A DNA stretch of 64,000 nucleotides from Lentinus brumalis. Its lineage: Eukaryota > Basidiomycota > Agaricomycetes > Polyporales > Polyporaceae. The notes under the pieces are model-generated. The model was not told the DNA's origin and ran no database searches. It saw nothing but the letters and a program-made list of their open reading frames with translations. This document shows, piece by piece, positions 1 through 10,221 of this stretch. Location of the stretch: contig MARA01000002.1 in assembly GCA_001792895.1 (NCBI GenBank), forward strand, positions 124,001 through 188,000. The letters are read 5' to 3'. Every line of letters starts with the position of its first letter. Position 1 is the first letter of the stretch. A program made the position numbers and the translations under genes.

Positions 1-3000
1 CTGTGCCGTATCGCTCTGTAGGCCAATTTCTGAGTCATTGATTGCAGTTTTGCACCCGTTATCCTGACAGCGGGCTCTGTTTCCAGGGATAGACGGTCGC
101 ACGTCTGCTTCCTAGCACCAAGTGCAGCCAAGACATCTGCCGCTTCGTTGCCTGGGTGGCCGTTGTGCCCCTTGACCCATTTGAAGAGTGTGTGCGCGTG
201 TCTTTTCCGAAGGTGAGCTACTATCGTCCGCATTAGCGTCGCATTCTTTTGGAGTATGTATCCGGTATCCTCATGTTTCTGCTTCCATGCTGTCAGCGAG
301 TTCATAGTCGTTTGCGAGTCGGTTATTTGTATAACTCGAGTACGTTCGTTTGCCGCTGACGTCGCCAGTAATGTAGCCGCCATCTCCCCCGTCTGGTTCG
401 ATTGTTCGAGCCATTCTGGTAGACGGAGGCTTCTGTTGGCTGTATGATTGACGTCGACAAAAATGCCTGCACCCGCGCTGGCATTCTTCTCTCCATTGTT
501 TATGCAAGAGCCATCCGTCGCCACTGTCATGCGCGTGCCATCTTCATCCAGCTCCATGAGCACGCGCTCGTTTGATGGCGGTTCTGCGTCGGTAAAAATT
601 CTGAAAGCGTGTCCGACGTCTCCTCTGATAGTGATCTTCCTGTCAAATGGGACTAGGTCCTTGTCTAGGTTCTCTTGCCTCAGCCTATCCATGGTTGCCT
701 CTTCATAGTCTTCCGGTTGTCGCAGCCGGGGGTTCCATTTGCCTGGCAGCGTATTGATCATTTCGTTGGCTCTCTCGCCGCAAAGGTGCGGGTGTTCGCA
801 TCCTGTCTGCGTCCTCATGCGTGTACATCCTGCGCACCTACATCTGGGTGAACGAGAGTGCGAAGGGTACGTGAGCACTTCGGCGAGGCTTACGAAATCG
901 CCCACTACTTTTGCCTTGTGCTTGAGTTGTAAGCAGCTAAGGAGCTTTGACGGTACACATAGGCGTCCCAGCCGTATGCGATCCGCGTATATGTGATCCC
1001 ACATCGGCATGGAGTTTAGAATGCGTCTTGAGAAGGCGAGCCCTTCTAGTCGCAGACCGTATTTCTTTGCGACTTTCATCATACCTTCTAGTTCCGCTGG
1101 GAGTCCTCGGACTTTCGAATTCCATTTTTGCAGGAAGGGGTTTATTCTGAGGCACGCGTCTCGCGGCCTGCAGTCCTTGGGGACGTGGTTTGCGAAGAGA
1201 TCGTCTGCGAGGTAGGCCCATATCGGGCGTTCCTCGCCGAAGTCTAAGTAGGCCTTGAGCCACATAATGTCGATTGCTTCGCTTCGTGTTTCAAGGTCTA
1301 GCATGCCAAGTCCACCCTGTGCTATGGGGAGGTAGGTGTAGCTGAGGGCGACTGGGGTGTTATGGCGATCATCCCATAGATAGCTGCGAATGATCTTATT
1401 GAGTCGTTGGCGGATGGCATCCGGCATTCGCTGGACCGTCGTGAAGAACTGCGTCATGCCCCCCACGATCATCTGCGCGACGTGTTTCTTCCCCTGGAGC
1501 GTTGCGTGCCCCACTTTCCATCGTTCTATAGCATGCATTAACGGTTTTCGCATTGCTACCATTTTTGTGAGGACCAGGGTCCAGATTTCTACTTGGTCGA
1601 CGCCGTTTCCGAAGAAAGCCCCAAGTATCCGGACCAGTTCTCCTTCCTGTGCTACGTGGACATTTCTGGGGTAGTTTCTCCAGGTGCCGGATGTGCGGTA
1701 GGTCTCCGCCATCTCCTCGCGGAACTCCGGCCTGCCAAGCGGGATGATCTCCGTCTTACTCATGTTAAACCTGGCCTTGGCCGCCGAGCACCAGGTGTCG
1801 AGGACCTTCTGCAGCGTGGAGAAGTTGTCGCGGCTTGAGAGATAGACTGTGGTGTCGTCCGCAAAGAGGACTGCTTTAAGCACCTCGTCACATCTCGGGA
1901 TTGTGAACCCTATGAGCTCTGACTTCCTGATCATTGCTGACAGGGGTTCTATCGCTAGGTCGAAGAGGAGGCATGACAGAGGGTCTCCCTGTCTTACCCC
2001 TCTGAAGATGCGGTACGATCTGCTCAGGATTCCATTTATCATAACTGACGTCTCTGCGTTTTTGTACAGGGATTGTATTAAGCTGATGAAAGCTTCTGGG
2101 ATCCGGAACTTTTTCAGAACCTGCCACAGGTAGTGGTGCGCGATCTTATCGTACGCCTTCTCCTGGTCGAGCGCAACAATTGCTCCGTCCTCGCCCGTCG
2201 ATTCAGTCCAACTCATCATTAGTCGCGCTAACTGTGTGTGGTTGTGGATTTTCCTTCCAGGCACAAAGCCCGCTTGGGCCCGGTTAATCAGTTTCGGTGC
2301 AACGTCTGCGAGACGGATCGCTAGGATTTTACTGAGGAGCTTGTAGTCGGTGTTCAGCAGCGTGATCGGCCTATAATTGACTACCTTTGTGCGTTCCCCC
2401 TTCTCTTTATATATAGGTGCCATCCAGCCCCGTGCAAGGTCTGTCTTGGAGCTTACGCCGTGCAGCCTCATGTCCTCGAAAGCCGCCGCCAGCAGCTTGA
2501 CAATGTCGAAGCTCGTGCGTTCAGGGAATCGAGAATCTTCAACATGGCGCGCGTGTAGTGTCTTCCAGAATTCAAAGGGTACGCCGTCCACCCCTGGGGC
2601 TGTACCATTTTTCGCGAGGCGCAGTGATGTGACGCATTCGTCGTAGGAGATGGCCCCACCCATTTCCGCCGCCTGGTCTTGCGTGAGTTCTGTCTCGATA
2701 CTGCTCAAGGCTGTCTCGATGTCTGCTTCACGCTCGCCGGTCGTCTTCGCTCCAGGATCATCGCGTTGAACGTTTATGTGGTGCGTTCTCGCCATATCTG
2801 CCATTTTGACTGAATCGGTTTCATAGAGCTTCTCTCCTGCTACACCAAGTCTCCCTTCAATCTCGAAGGCGCTGATCACCTCGCGAGGAGCGCATTCTCT
2901 ATGTAACTTCGACCAGTATTTGGTCGGCCTATCACCGTATAGCCGGTGCGTCGCCCTTGAGTTTTGCTGCTGTTGCGCGTAGCGTCGTTGTTTTAGCTGG

Positions 3001-4163
3001 CGCGTCTGCTTCGTGAGTGCCGCAGCTTCTGCAATTCTAGTGTCCTCAGGTAGGTTGTGGTCAGCTTTAAGCTTTTTCAGAGCCATCTCACACATGCGGA
3101 TCTCAGCTAGAAGTTTCGGCACAACTTGCCGTTCGCGGTCGCGGGCTAGCTTGGCCGCTTCTGTTTTGAATTTGTGTAAGATCGTCTGTGGGTTTCTCTC
3201 GTCCGTCCTGCCACCTTCTAGCTCCATTTTCGCGAGGGTGCGCATTGCGTCAAGACCTCGTTCTTTGGTGAGTGCCGCTAGTTTCTTGTCCTTGAGCATG
3301 TGTAGTGGATATAGCGGGCGCCCTGGTCCTACCGTTGGCGCATTGGCCGAGGTAAGTTCTACCGATATAAGGCTATGGTCCGTCCTGACGTCCGGTTCGC
3401 AGATCCTCCATTCTCTCGCCCCGTCGAAGGTGTCCGGGGATACGTAGATGCGGTCAAGCCGAGAGAAGACCGCATTTTTCCCCGAGCCTCGGTGGAAAGT
3501 ATACTCTCTCGTCGTAGGGTAGGTTATCCTCCAGCCATCCGCAAGCATGAGTCCTAAATTGGACTTGAGTTCGTCTAGAGCTATTATTGACTGGTCGGGC
3601 TCGTCTTTGACCGGCAGTCGGTCAATCGCGTCTTCGACGTTGTTGAAATCCCCGGCCATGAGGTGAGGTTTGGGGAAATGGGGGTTGTCCTCATAGTGTT
3701 TGCTGACTTCTTGGTAGAAACGTCTTCGCTCCTCGACCCCGTTGGATGTTGGAGCGTAGATGCAGAGGATATGTCGCACGTCGCCTCCTTGGGAGGGTAG
3801 TGTGAGCTGGATGGCTCTGCCGGGGACTACAACGTTTGCCTTTGCCTCGGCTGTCTTCAAATATCGTGCGTTTACTACGATAGCTACGCCTTCCCTTTGC
3901 GTGGGGGCCTCCGGATTCTGTGAGTGGAAGACCTTAATTTTTCTGGCGAACATCTTGTGTATTCCGGCTACCCGTTCTTCTGTCAGGTGAGTCTCTTGTA
4001 GCAGGAGGACTCCGATTCGATGCTCAGTCATCATACGGTAAATTCGTCCCCATTTATTGTCGGGGTGGTCTCGGATTAGATTCCCGTAGCCATTTATGTT
4101 GAGCGACGCGACGTGCAGCGCCGTCTTTCGCTCTTTGCTTCTCGTTCTTGGTCTGTCTCTCAT
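1..4163 (-). CDS. LINE ORF2: endonuclease-reverse transcriptase-RNase H polyprotein (runs off left edge)
   Basis: One reading frame without a stop from the ATG at 4163 to position 1 (at least 1,387 residues); the upstream in-frame stop is at 4248-4250. Residues about 15-270 form an APE-type endonuclease (ASLNINGYGN at the start, LLLQETHL, then MAGDFNNVED and an RTDHSLI-like block). The reverse transcriptase spans about 560-900, with VNYRPITLLNTDYK, a RGVRQGDPLS block and the catalytic FADD near 1855-1866. A Cys/His cluster (CRCAGC, then CEHPHLC) near 785-860 may bind zinc. The RNase H domain (about nt 120-540) keeps its acidic residues in TDGSC, GEMAA, TDSQ and NEAAD. Apparently functional; copies target DNA by target-primed reverse transcription. 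The 3' end is outside the window. Confidence 0.9.
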   Translation of the reverse strand, partial: MRDRPRTRSKERKTALHVASLNINGYGNLIRDHPDNKWGRIYRMMTEHRIGVLLLQETHLTEERVAGIHKMFARKIKVFHSQNPEAPTQREGVAIVVNARYLKTAEAKANVVVPGRAIQLTLPSQGGDVRHILCIYAPTSNGVEERRRFYQEVSKHYEDNPHFPKPHLMAGDFNNVEDAIDRLPVKDEPDQSIIALDELKSNLGLMLADGWRITYPTTREYTFHRGSGKNAVFSRLDRIYVSPDTFDGAREWRICEPDVRTDHSLISVELTSANAPTVGPGRPLYPLHMLKDKKLAALTKERGLDAMRTLAKMELEGGRTDERNPQTILHKFKTEAAKLARDRERQVVPKLLAEIRMCEMALKKLKADHNLPEDTRIAEAAALTKQTRQLKQRRYAQQQQNSRATHRLYGDRPTKYWSKLHRECAPREVISAFEIEGRLGVAGEKLYETDSVKMADMARTHHINVQRDDPGAKTTGEREADIETALSSIETELTQDQAAEMGGAISYDECVTSLRLAKNGTAPGVDGVPFEFWKTLHARHVEDSRFPERTSFDIVKLLAAAFEDMRLHGVSSKTDLARGWMAPIYKEKGERTKVVNYRPITLLNTDYKLLSKILAIRLADVAPKLINRAQAGFVPGRKIHNHTQLARLMMSWTESTGEDGAIVALDQEKAYDKIAHHYLWQVLKKFRIPEAFISLIQSLYKNAETSVMINGILSRSYRIFRGVRQGDPLSCLLFDLAIEPLSAMIRKSELIGFTIPRCDEVLKAVLFADDTTVYLSSRDNFSTLQKVLDTWCSAAKARFNMSKTEIIPLGRPEFREEMAETYRTSGTWRNYPRNVHVAQEGELVRILGAFFGNGVDQVEIWTLVLTKMVAMRKPLMHAIERWKVGHATLQGKKHVAQMIVGGMTQFFTTVQRMPDAIRQRLNKIIRSYLWDDRHNTPVALSYTYLPIAQGGLGMLDLETRSEAIDIMWLKAYLDFGEERPIWAYLADDLFANHVPKDCRPRDACLRINPFLQKWNSKVRGLPAELEGMMKVAKKYGLRLEGLAFSRRILNSMPMWDHIYADRIRLGRLCVPSKLLSCLQLKHKAKVVGDFVSLAEVLTYPSHSRSPRCRCAGCTRMRTQTGCEHPHLCGERANEMINTLPGKWNPRLRQPEDYEEATMDRLRQENLDKDLVPFDRKITIRGDVGHAFRIFTDAEPPSNERVLMELDEDGTRMTVATDGSCINNGEKNASAGAGIFVDVNHTANRSLRLPEWLEQSNQTGEMAATLLATSAANERTRVIQITDSQTTMNSLTAWKQKHEDTGYILQKNATLMRTIVAHLRKRHAHTLFKWVKGHNGHPGNEAADVLAALGARKQTCDRLSLETEPAVRITGAKLQSMTQKLAYRAIRH

Positions 4164-4708
4164 ACCGCTCTCTCTGCCTGTGCTTCCGTTTCCACCGGAG
4201 GCTTCATCGGGCGGGGCCGAGCACCTGCAGCGTCCCTCCCTCTGCTTTCAGTGGAGCATGATGGTCTATGGCCAGTACGTTCATCCGTGTGGTTTATATT
4301 GTTTAGGTGAGTGTTCGCAGTTGCTCGTGTCGGCTAGGTTACAACCATAGGCCTAGCTCTAGACGGTTCGTCCCTCCGTCCCGGGCGATGCTGCTTGGAG
4401 GTGATGTGCAGTCATTCTCCTCGCTTCTGCCTAAGCACGGTCCATCGTCGCCTAAATAGACTAACCGTTTGTAGATACGTCAGAGGCTTTCCTGCACTCG
4501 GAAGCCAGTATATTTGGGCCTCTGACGGACACCGTTTGGTCTGAGACTCCAGTTTCGCGCACTGCATGCGATTCCGTCCTCTCAGCGGTTGCATTCCACC
4601 CGGGGCGTCATACCCGGCGCATCCTGTCCGATTCTCGACTGCCGTTCTGAACTCCTCCTATCTTATATGTATGCTTGATTCTATGCTCTGCTCTGCCTGC
4701 CTTTCCAT
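4164..4708 (-). other. LINE inter-ORF spacer, left part
   Basis: Non-coding stretch between the LTR element and LINE ORF2. Several stops interrupt the ORF2 frame just upstream of 4250, so the polyprotein does not extend into it. On the minus strand it continues at 10715-10850 across the insertion. I see no recognisable motif in it. Confidence 0.55.
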
Positions 4709-4713
4709 CACAC
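4709..4713. repeat. Target-site duplication, left copy (CACAC)
   Basis: CACAC directly precedes the 5' LTR and recurs directly after the 3' LTR at 10710-10714. A 5-bp duplication is standard for Ty3/gypsy integrases and shows both LTRs arrived in one insertion. Confidence 0.9.
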
Positions 4714-4970
4714 TGTAACCCCGGCGTGGGTTACAACGTCTACTTCGCTGCTTTCGGACAACCGTTTCGAGACCGTGACCATATCGTGACTCTCTTCTGT
4801 TCGGCTCCCCGTTGTATATGTATCGCGCCGCGCCTGCGTCGTTCCCCAGTTAACTCTTGAACGACGCAGGTAAGCTTCCGTCTTGTGTCTTGTCTTTTGT
4901 ATTCTGTTAGTTAACTCTTGAACGACGCAGTTTGAAACTGTTCTCTCTTGCGTGAAGTGTCCTTCTTACA
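4714..4970 (+). repeat. 5' LTR of the chromovirus
   Basis: 257 bp, TG...CA ends. Aligned by eye with the 3' LTR it differs only at 4735 (A here, G at 10474). It holds a perfect 12-bp inverted repeat (4833-4844 with 4859-4870, 14-nt loop) and a 22-bp direct repeat (4848-4869 and 4909-4930). The first copy of the direct repeat ends in CAG followed by GTAAGC, and TTCTGTTAG precedes the second copy's TTAACTC, so a 41-nt intron could lie between them. Confidence 0.95.
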
Positions 4971-5532
4971 CTTTTTTTGAACACCATTCAAACACGTCAA
5001 TTTCGCTTGCGCTCACGCCCTTGAACACGACGCCCGCCTTTCGAGGCTCCCGCCGGACCCACCAGTCTCCTGACCCACTCCGGACCCCACCTCGTTCCCG
5101 CCTCCGTGTTCACCAGCTCCCGCCACCCTGTCGTTCTCTCGCCAAGTCCCATCCACGCCGCACCCGCTTCTTACTCGTGCCGCCCGCTCCGCACTTCAAC
5201 GTCGCGGAAAGACTGCACCCGAGTCGCCGATCGCGCGTAACCCGTCTTCCAGCCCTTCACTCACTACACTCACAACGCTATCGTCGCGCGCTTCCGCGGA
5301 TCTTTCGGAAGCCCTAAACGACGACGCCTTTATTGCAGTTGAGTGTCCGGTTGTCTCTGTCACCGAACCCTCGCAAGCCCCCCCGAAACCCTGTCCGTCT
5401 CCACCATCCTTTCCGGCCCCTTTCGCACACATCCCCAAGACCTCGCGTCCACTCGTGTCTGCACTCGACGCAACCAGCTCGTCCTCGGACTCCACTATCA
5501 TCCTTCCTCCGCCCTCGACGCATATAACCACT

Positions 5533-7119
5533 ATGTCAGATTCGACCGCTCGCGCCGTAGTGTCCCACCCCATTCTCAAGCAGCCGCCGCTCCTTACTCC
5601 TGGCACGATCACTCCCGAAGCCGTGAGTGAATGGGATTCTGCTTGTCAGCAGTATTTCCTTCACTCGAAGGGGATCACGGATGCTAATCGCGTCTCGCTC
5701 GTCGCCGCCGGCTTCCAAGATCGACTCATCCAGGCCTGGTGGAAGTCTAACAGCGCTACGCTAGCTGTCCTCAGCTGGGACGACTTCGTCGCCGAGTTTC
5801 GCTCGCAATTTCTAGACGACAACTGGGATATCTCGATACGCTCTGCACTCCTTCGCATGAGGCAGAAGCCTGGCGAAACCTTCGCCGTCTTCGTGCGTCG
5901 CTTCGAAATGCAGAACGCCTTACTCGCTGGGACCACCCGCCACCTCACCGACACCACCCTCCGTTCGGAAATTACCGCCCGCCTCTCACCCCGTCTCCAG
6001 CTCCATGCGAACTCCCCCACGGTCTCCGCCATTACGAGCTACAACCTGTGGAAGAAGTCAATGTTCACGGAAGACAAAGACTGGTCCGAGAAACGCGCCG
6101 CGGAAGCCGACGAACTCCTCGCGCTTCACGCGCGCGCTCTCAAGCTCAACGCTCCAGCGTCATCTTCCAATGCACCCCGCGCACCGCGCGCTGCCGCCGC
6201 TACTCCTGCCCCGCTCTCCGCTGCCTTCCCGAAGATCCCAACGTTGACGGAAGACGAGCGCACACTCCTGCGCACCCACCGTGGGTGCTACAAGTGTCGC
6301 AAGTTCTACGCCGGCCACATAGGCACGAACTGCACCGACTGGCCGTCTCGCCCGTACCAGGCTCTGACTCTCGCTGACGCGCTCGCTGCACAGAAACGCT
6401 CCGAAGGTCCCGACACCAGGCGCCCTCCTTCCAAAGTCGCAGCCCTCGGTGCGACTGTCGAAGACGTCCCCGACTACGACGACGCGGCTCGCGACAGCGA
6501 CGACGACGACGACCTCGCTTACAACCCGGTTCCCGTTGCCGCCCTGTACGCGACCGCTGTCGGCGCACTCGGGACAGACCTCGAAGACGCATGGGATTCC
6601 GAGTACGTGATCACGCCTCATCAACCCCCATCCCCATCCCCGCGCGCCCCCTCCCCTGCTCACCTCATTTGGAACGCGTCTATCGCGCCCACATCGTCCT
6701 CATCCTCCGAGTCCTCTCATGAGTTCCCCGTTCTCTCGGGAATACTGATTGACACTGGATCTCCAGCGAATCTTATTAGTGAAACCGAAGTGAAACGACT
6801 CCATCTTCGTCGCCGCCCTCTCGCGCACCCGCAGTCATTCACCACGGCTTTCGATGGGTCGGAGACGGAGGCTACGGAGTGGGTTAAGTTTCAAGTGTCC
6901 TCGGAGGATGGTTCTTATGTCTCGCGGTCCGTTCGTGCCATTATTGTTCCCTGCCTCTGTTTCCCTGTAATTCTCGGGATACCATTCCTCGATCAGAACC
7001 GTCTTCTTGTTGATATACACCACCGCGCTCTATGGGATTCTATTTCTGGCGTAGACATCATCAATCCCCGCCATGCTCCTGCGCCACCGCCTAAGCTCTC
7101 ACCTGCTGAGCGCCGATGA
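5533..7119 (+). CDS. Chromovirus Gag-protease
   Basis: 528 residues from the ATG at 5533; the frame is open further upstream but only with non-ATG starts. The N-terminal half is a retrotransposon Gag capsid region (SWDDFVAEFRSQF, LRMRQKPGETFAVFVRRFE). A zinc knuckle of spacing CX2CX6HX4C (CYKCRKFYAGHIGTNC) follows near nt 6287-6334. After an acidic, Pro-rich linker comes the aspartic protease, with its active-site motif in ILIDTGSPANLI (about nt 6742-6777) and an ILGIPFLDQN block. The frame ends at a TGA (7117-7119) and the same frame then continues into pol, so this is the front half of a Gag-Pol polyprotein. Gag assembles the particle; the protease matures it. Confidence 0.9.
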   Translation: MSDSTARAVVSHPILKQPPLLTPGTITPEAVSEWDSACQQYFLHSKGITDANRVSLVAAGFQDRLIQAWWKSNSATLAVLSWDDFVAEFRSQFLDDNWDISIRSALLRMRQKPGETFAVFVRRFEMQNALLAGTTRHLTDTTLRSEITARLSPRLQLHANSPTVSAITSYNLWKKSMFTEDKDWSEKRAAEADELLALHARALKLNAPASSSNAPRAPRAAAATPAPLSAAFPKIPTLTEDERTLLRTHRGCYKCRKFYAGHIGTNCTDWPSRPYQALTLADALAAQKRSEGPDTRRPPSKVAALGATVEDVPDYDDAARDSDDDDDLAYNPVPVAALYATAVGALGTDLEDAWDSEYVITPHQPPSPSPRAPSPAHLIWNASIAPTSSSSSESSHEFPVLSGILIDTGSPANLISETEVKRLHLRRRPLAHPQSFTTAFDGSETEATEWVKFQVSSEDGSYVSRSVRAIIVPCLCFPVILGIPFLDQNRLLVDIHHRALWDSISGVDIINPRHAPAPPPKLSPAERR

Positions 7120-7194
7120 CACCTACGCGAATATGAACATCTGCAAGCCCGACTCCAACTCTCCGTCCACCGCGACCTTCTGAAGCAGATCACA

Positions 7195-10100
7195 ATGGAC
7201 GTCCACCACGTTCCCGCCTCGTCTCCTACCGCGGTCCACTCCAATATCGTCGCGGCGGTCCGGACTCGAGTCGAGCAACTTGCGTTCGCTGACTCTCTCA
7301 AACTCGCCGACGCTGAGTTTAAGCGTCGCTTCGCGGATTGTTTCCCTGCTGACATCCCGCATCTGGATCATCTCCCTTCAGACTCCTACCACGAGATCAA
7401 CCTCAAAGACGCAAATATGACGATTGTCCGCCGACAATACGATTGCCCTAAGAAGTATCGCGAAGCGTTCAAGACGCTTCTCCATCAGCATGTCGAAGCT
7501 GGTCGTTTACGACCATCATCGTCGCCGTATGCATCTCCATGCTTCCTCGTGCCCAAGGCTGACCCCACAGCGCTTCCACGCTGGGTCAACGACTACCGCG
7601 TCCTGAACGCCAACACCATCCCCGACGTCCACCCGCTCCCCAGCATCCAGGAGATCCTCTCCGACTGCGCTCGCGGTAAGATCTGGGGCAAGTTGGACAT
7701 GACGAACTCTTTCTTCCAGACACGCGTCCATCCGGATCACGTCAAATACACTGCTATAACGACTCCCTTCGGCCTCTACGAGTGGACGGTAATGCCGCAA
7801 GGCTGCCGTAACGCGCCGAGCACCCATCAACGCCGCATGTACGCCGCGCTTCGCCCCTTCATCGGCTCGATTTGCCATGTGTATCTAGACGACATCATCA
7901 TCTGGTCGCAAAATGTCGACGAACACAAGCGCAACGTCGAACTCATCTTGAATGCGCTGCGTGCCAACAGTTTATTCTGTTCTTTGAAGAAGACTGACCT
8001 TTTTTGTACCGAGCTTGCTTTCCTAGGGCACCACATCTCTCAAGATGGGGTCACCCCGGACGGCTCAAAGGTCGAGAAAGTCCTCCAATGGCCACGTCCC
8101 GCCTCAGCGCAAGATGTTCGCTCCTTCCTTGGCCTCACACGCTACATCGCCAACTTCCTCCCCCACCTTGCCGAACATACGGTCGTCTTGAACCAGCTCA
8201 CGTCTAAGGAAGCCGAACGCTGCTTCGTCTGGACTCCCGAACACACCACGGCCTTCGAGGCAGTAAAGCGCCTCGTGGCTTCGCATGAGTGTCTCACCGC
8301 GATAGATCACAGCAACATGGGGACTAACAAGATCTTCGTGTCCACTGATGCTAGCGACTGGTGTACCAGCGCCGTGCTCTCGTATGGCGAATCGCTCGAG
8401 ACCGCCCGCCCCGTCGCCTTCGAGTCTGCGCAACTCTCGGGCGCGGAACTCAACTACCCCGTGCACGAGAAAGAACTTCTCGCGATCGTTCGCGCAATGA
8501 AGAAGTGGCGAGTAGACCTCCTCGGTGTGCCGTTCACTGTCTTCACGGACCACCGCACCCTTGAAAACTTTACTACACAGAAACATCTTTCCCGCCGACA
8601 AGCGCGCTGGCAAGAGTTCCTCGGGCAGTATGATTTCGAAATCATCTACCTCCGTGGCGCCGATAACTCCGTGGCCGACGCGCTCTCCCGCTTACCTCCC
8701 CCTATTGCGGCACCTCCCCCTGGTCTCCCGCCCTCGTCACCACTCGCGATAACTGCACTGCGTTCCGTCCGCCAAGCTAACCGTACCCTTGCGCGCTGTC
8801 CTCCGGCCGCTCCTCCTCAGGCATCGACAGCATCGAACCCTGCGCTTCAATCGCTTTCCGTTACCACTGGTTTCGATTGGCTCCGTCGCATCCGCGATGG
8901 TTACGCTGACGACAAGTGGTGTCTGCGCTTGATCCGCTCCCTTGGTGCTGAACTCGCTGACCCTCTGGCTGCCCTCGCTTCTGGCAAACTGAACGGTCTC
9001 TCGCTCGCCGGTGTCTCTGTCCGCGACGCTCTCTTATTTGTTGGCGACCGCCTGTGTATTCCTCGCGTACCTGACATCCGTGAGGCTCTCTTCCGCCTGG
9101 CGCACGACTCCATGGGCCACTTCGGCATGGACAAATCTTACGCCACACTGCGCTCCTCCTACTATTGGCCTAACATGCGTCGCGATCTCGAAGCCCTCTA
9201 TATTCCTAGCTGCGAACGCTGTCAACGCAACAAGTCGTCTACCCGCCGCCCTCGTGGACCTCTCCACCCTCTCCCTGTCCCCGATCAGCGTCTCGCTTCT
9301 GTCGGCATTGATTTCATCGGCGAACTCCCTGAGGACGACGGCTACAACTGTCTTGCTACTTTCACATGTCGGCTCGGCTCCGACATCCGGCTCGTCCCTT
9401 GTCGCACCGACACAACCGCGGAACAATTCGCCGAGTTGTTTTTCGTACATTGGTACTGCGAAAACGGTCTGCCCGCTGATATTGTGACAGATCGCGACAA
9501 GCTCTTCGTTTCCAAGTTCTGGAAGGCTCTCCACCGTCTCACCGGCGTTGACCTCAAAATGTCAACATCCTTCCACCCACAGACCGATGGCAGCAGCGAA
9601 CGCACCAACAAGACGGTCGTTCAGATGCTCCGCTATCACGTTGAGCGCAATCAGCGTGGCTGGGCACGTGCCTTGCCACTTGTTCGTTTCAATTTGATGA
9701 ACTCGCTGAATGCGTCGACTGGCTTCACTCCGTTTCAGCTACGTCTGGGTCTCCAACCCCGTGTCATCCCTCCCTTGTTGAGCGCGTCCGCTGACGAGGT
9801 GATCGAAATTTTTCAGGATGAGGGAGAGCGCGCCCGCACGCTCATCCAACGTCTCGAGACCGACACCTTAGAAGCGCAGGACAACCTCACTCTCGCCAAG
9901 ACAGCCCAGACCCTTGCTGCGAACGAACACCGAGGACCGGAGATGCCGTACACCGTAGGAGATAAGGTCTTGCTTGCAACATTCCATCGCCGCCGCGAGT
10001 ACATGCAACGCGGTGACCATCGCGTCGCCAAGTTCATGGTGCGATACGACGGCCCGCACACTGTCATTACCGCGCACCCCTCACGTCCACCTACACCCTC

Positions 10101-10221
10101 GACCTACCCCCGTCCACCAACATCCACCCTACCTTCCACGCATCTCTCCTTCGCCCCTTCATCCCCAACGACGACGCTCTCTTCCCTTCTCGTTCTCACC
10201 CCGAGCCCGGCCCCATCGTGA
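7195..10221 (+). CDS. Chromovirus Pol: reverse transcriptase-RNase H-integrase (chromodomain frameshifted off)
   Basis: 1,008 residues from the ATG at 7195, but in frame with gag and without another stop from 7120. RT: KLDMTNSFFQ, MPQGCRNAPS and the catalytic VYLDDII (about nt 7878-7900). RNase H: VSTDASDW, HEKELLAIV and VFTDHRTLEN. Integrase: an HHCC zinc domain ending CERCQRNK, then the D-D-E core in GIDFIGELP, VTDRDKLF and a Glu in SSERTNK (about nt 9301-9610). The frame shifts near 10077-10080, a C-run lacking one base, so the last residues are an out-of-frame tail. The authentic C-terminus with its chromodomain continues in the next frame to 10445. Confidence 0.9.
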   Translation: MDVHHVPASSPTAVHSNIVAAVRTRVEQLAFADSLKLADAEFKRRFADCFPADIPHLDHLPSDSYHEINLKDANMTIVRRQYDCPKKYREAFKTLLHQHVEAGRLRPSSSPYASPCFLVPKADPTALPRWVNDYRVLNANTIPDVHPLPSIQEILSDCARGKIWGKLDMTNSFFQTRVHPDHVKYTAITTPFGLYEWTVMPQGCRNAPSTHQRRMYAALRPFIGSICHVYLDDIIIWSQNVDEHKRNVELILNALRANSLFCSLKKTDLFCTELAFLGHHISQDGVTPDGSKVEKVLQWPRPASAQDVRSFLGLTRYIANFLPHLAEHTVVLNQLTSKEAERCFVWTPEHTTAFEAVKRLVASHECLTAIDHSNMGTNKIFVSTDASDWCTSAVLSYGESLETARPVAFESAQLSGAELNYPVHEKELLAIVRAMKKWRVDLLGVPFTVFTDHRTLENFTTQKHLSRRQARWQEFLGQYDFEIIYLRGADNSVADALSRLPPPIAAPPPGLPPSSPLAITALRSVRQANRTLARCPPAAPPQASTASNPALQSLSVTTGFDWLRRIRDGYADDKWCLRLIRSLGAELADPLAALASGKLNGLSLAGVSVRDALLFVGDRLCIPRVPDIREALFRLAHDSMGHFGMDKSYATLRSSYYWPNMRRDLEALYIPSCERCQRNKSSTRRPRGPLHPLPVPDQRLASVGIDFIGELPEDDGYNCLATFTCRLGSDIRLVPCRTDTTAEQFAELFFVHWYCENGLPADIVTDRDKLFVSKFWKALHRLTGVDLKMSTSFHPQTDGSSERTNKTVVQMLRYHVERNQRGWARALPLVRFNLMNSLNASTGFTPFQLRLGLQPRVIPPLLSASADEVIEIFQDEGERARTLIQRLETDTLEAQDNLTLAKTAQTLAANEHRGPEMPYTVGDKVLLATFHRRREYMQRGDHRVAKFMVRYDGPHTVITAHPSRPPTPSTYPRPPTSTLPSTHLSFAPSSPTTTLSSLLVLTPSPAPS

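Noticed and set aside
271..2659. Short minus-strand ORFs at 271-507, 937-1263, 1888-2127 and 2468-2659, suggesting a decayed LINE
   Set aside because: They are in other frames. The frame with RT and RNase H motifs is continuous from 4163 to position 1, so the element is not visibly decayed.
5455..5532. Longer gag protein starting at 5455
   Set aside because: The codon there is GTG; the first in-frame ATG is 5533, just before sequence resembling other Gag N-termini.
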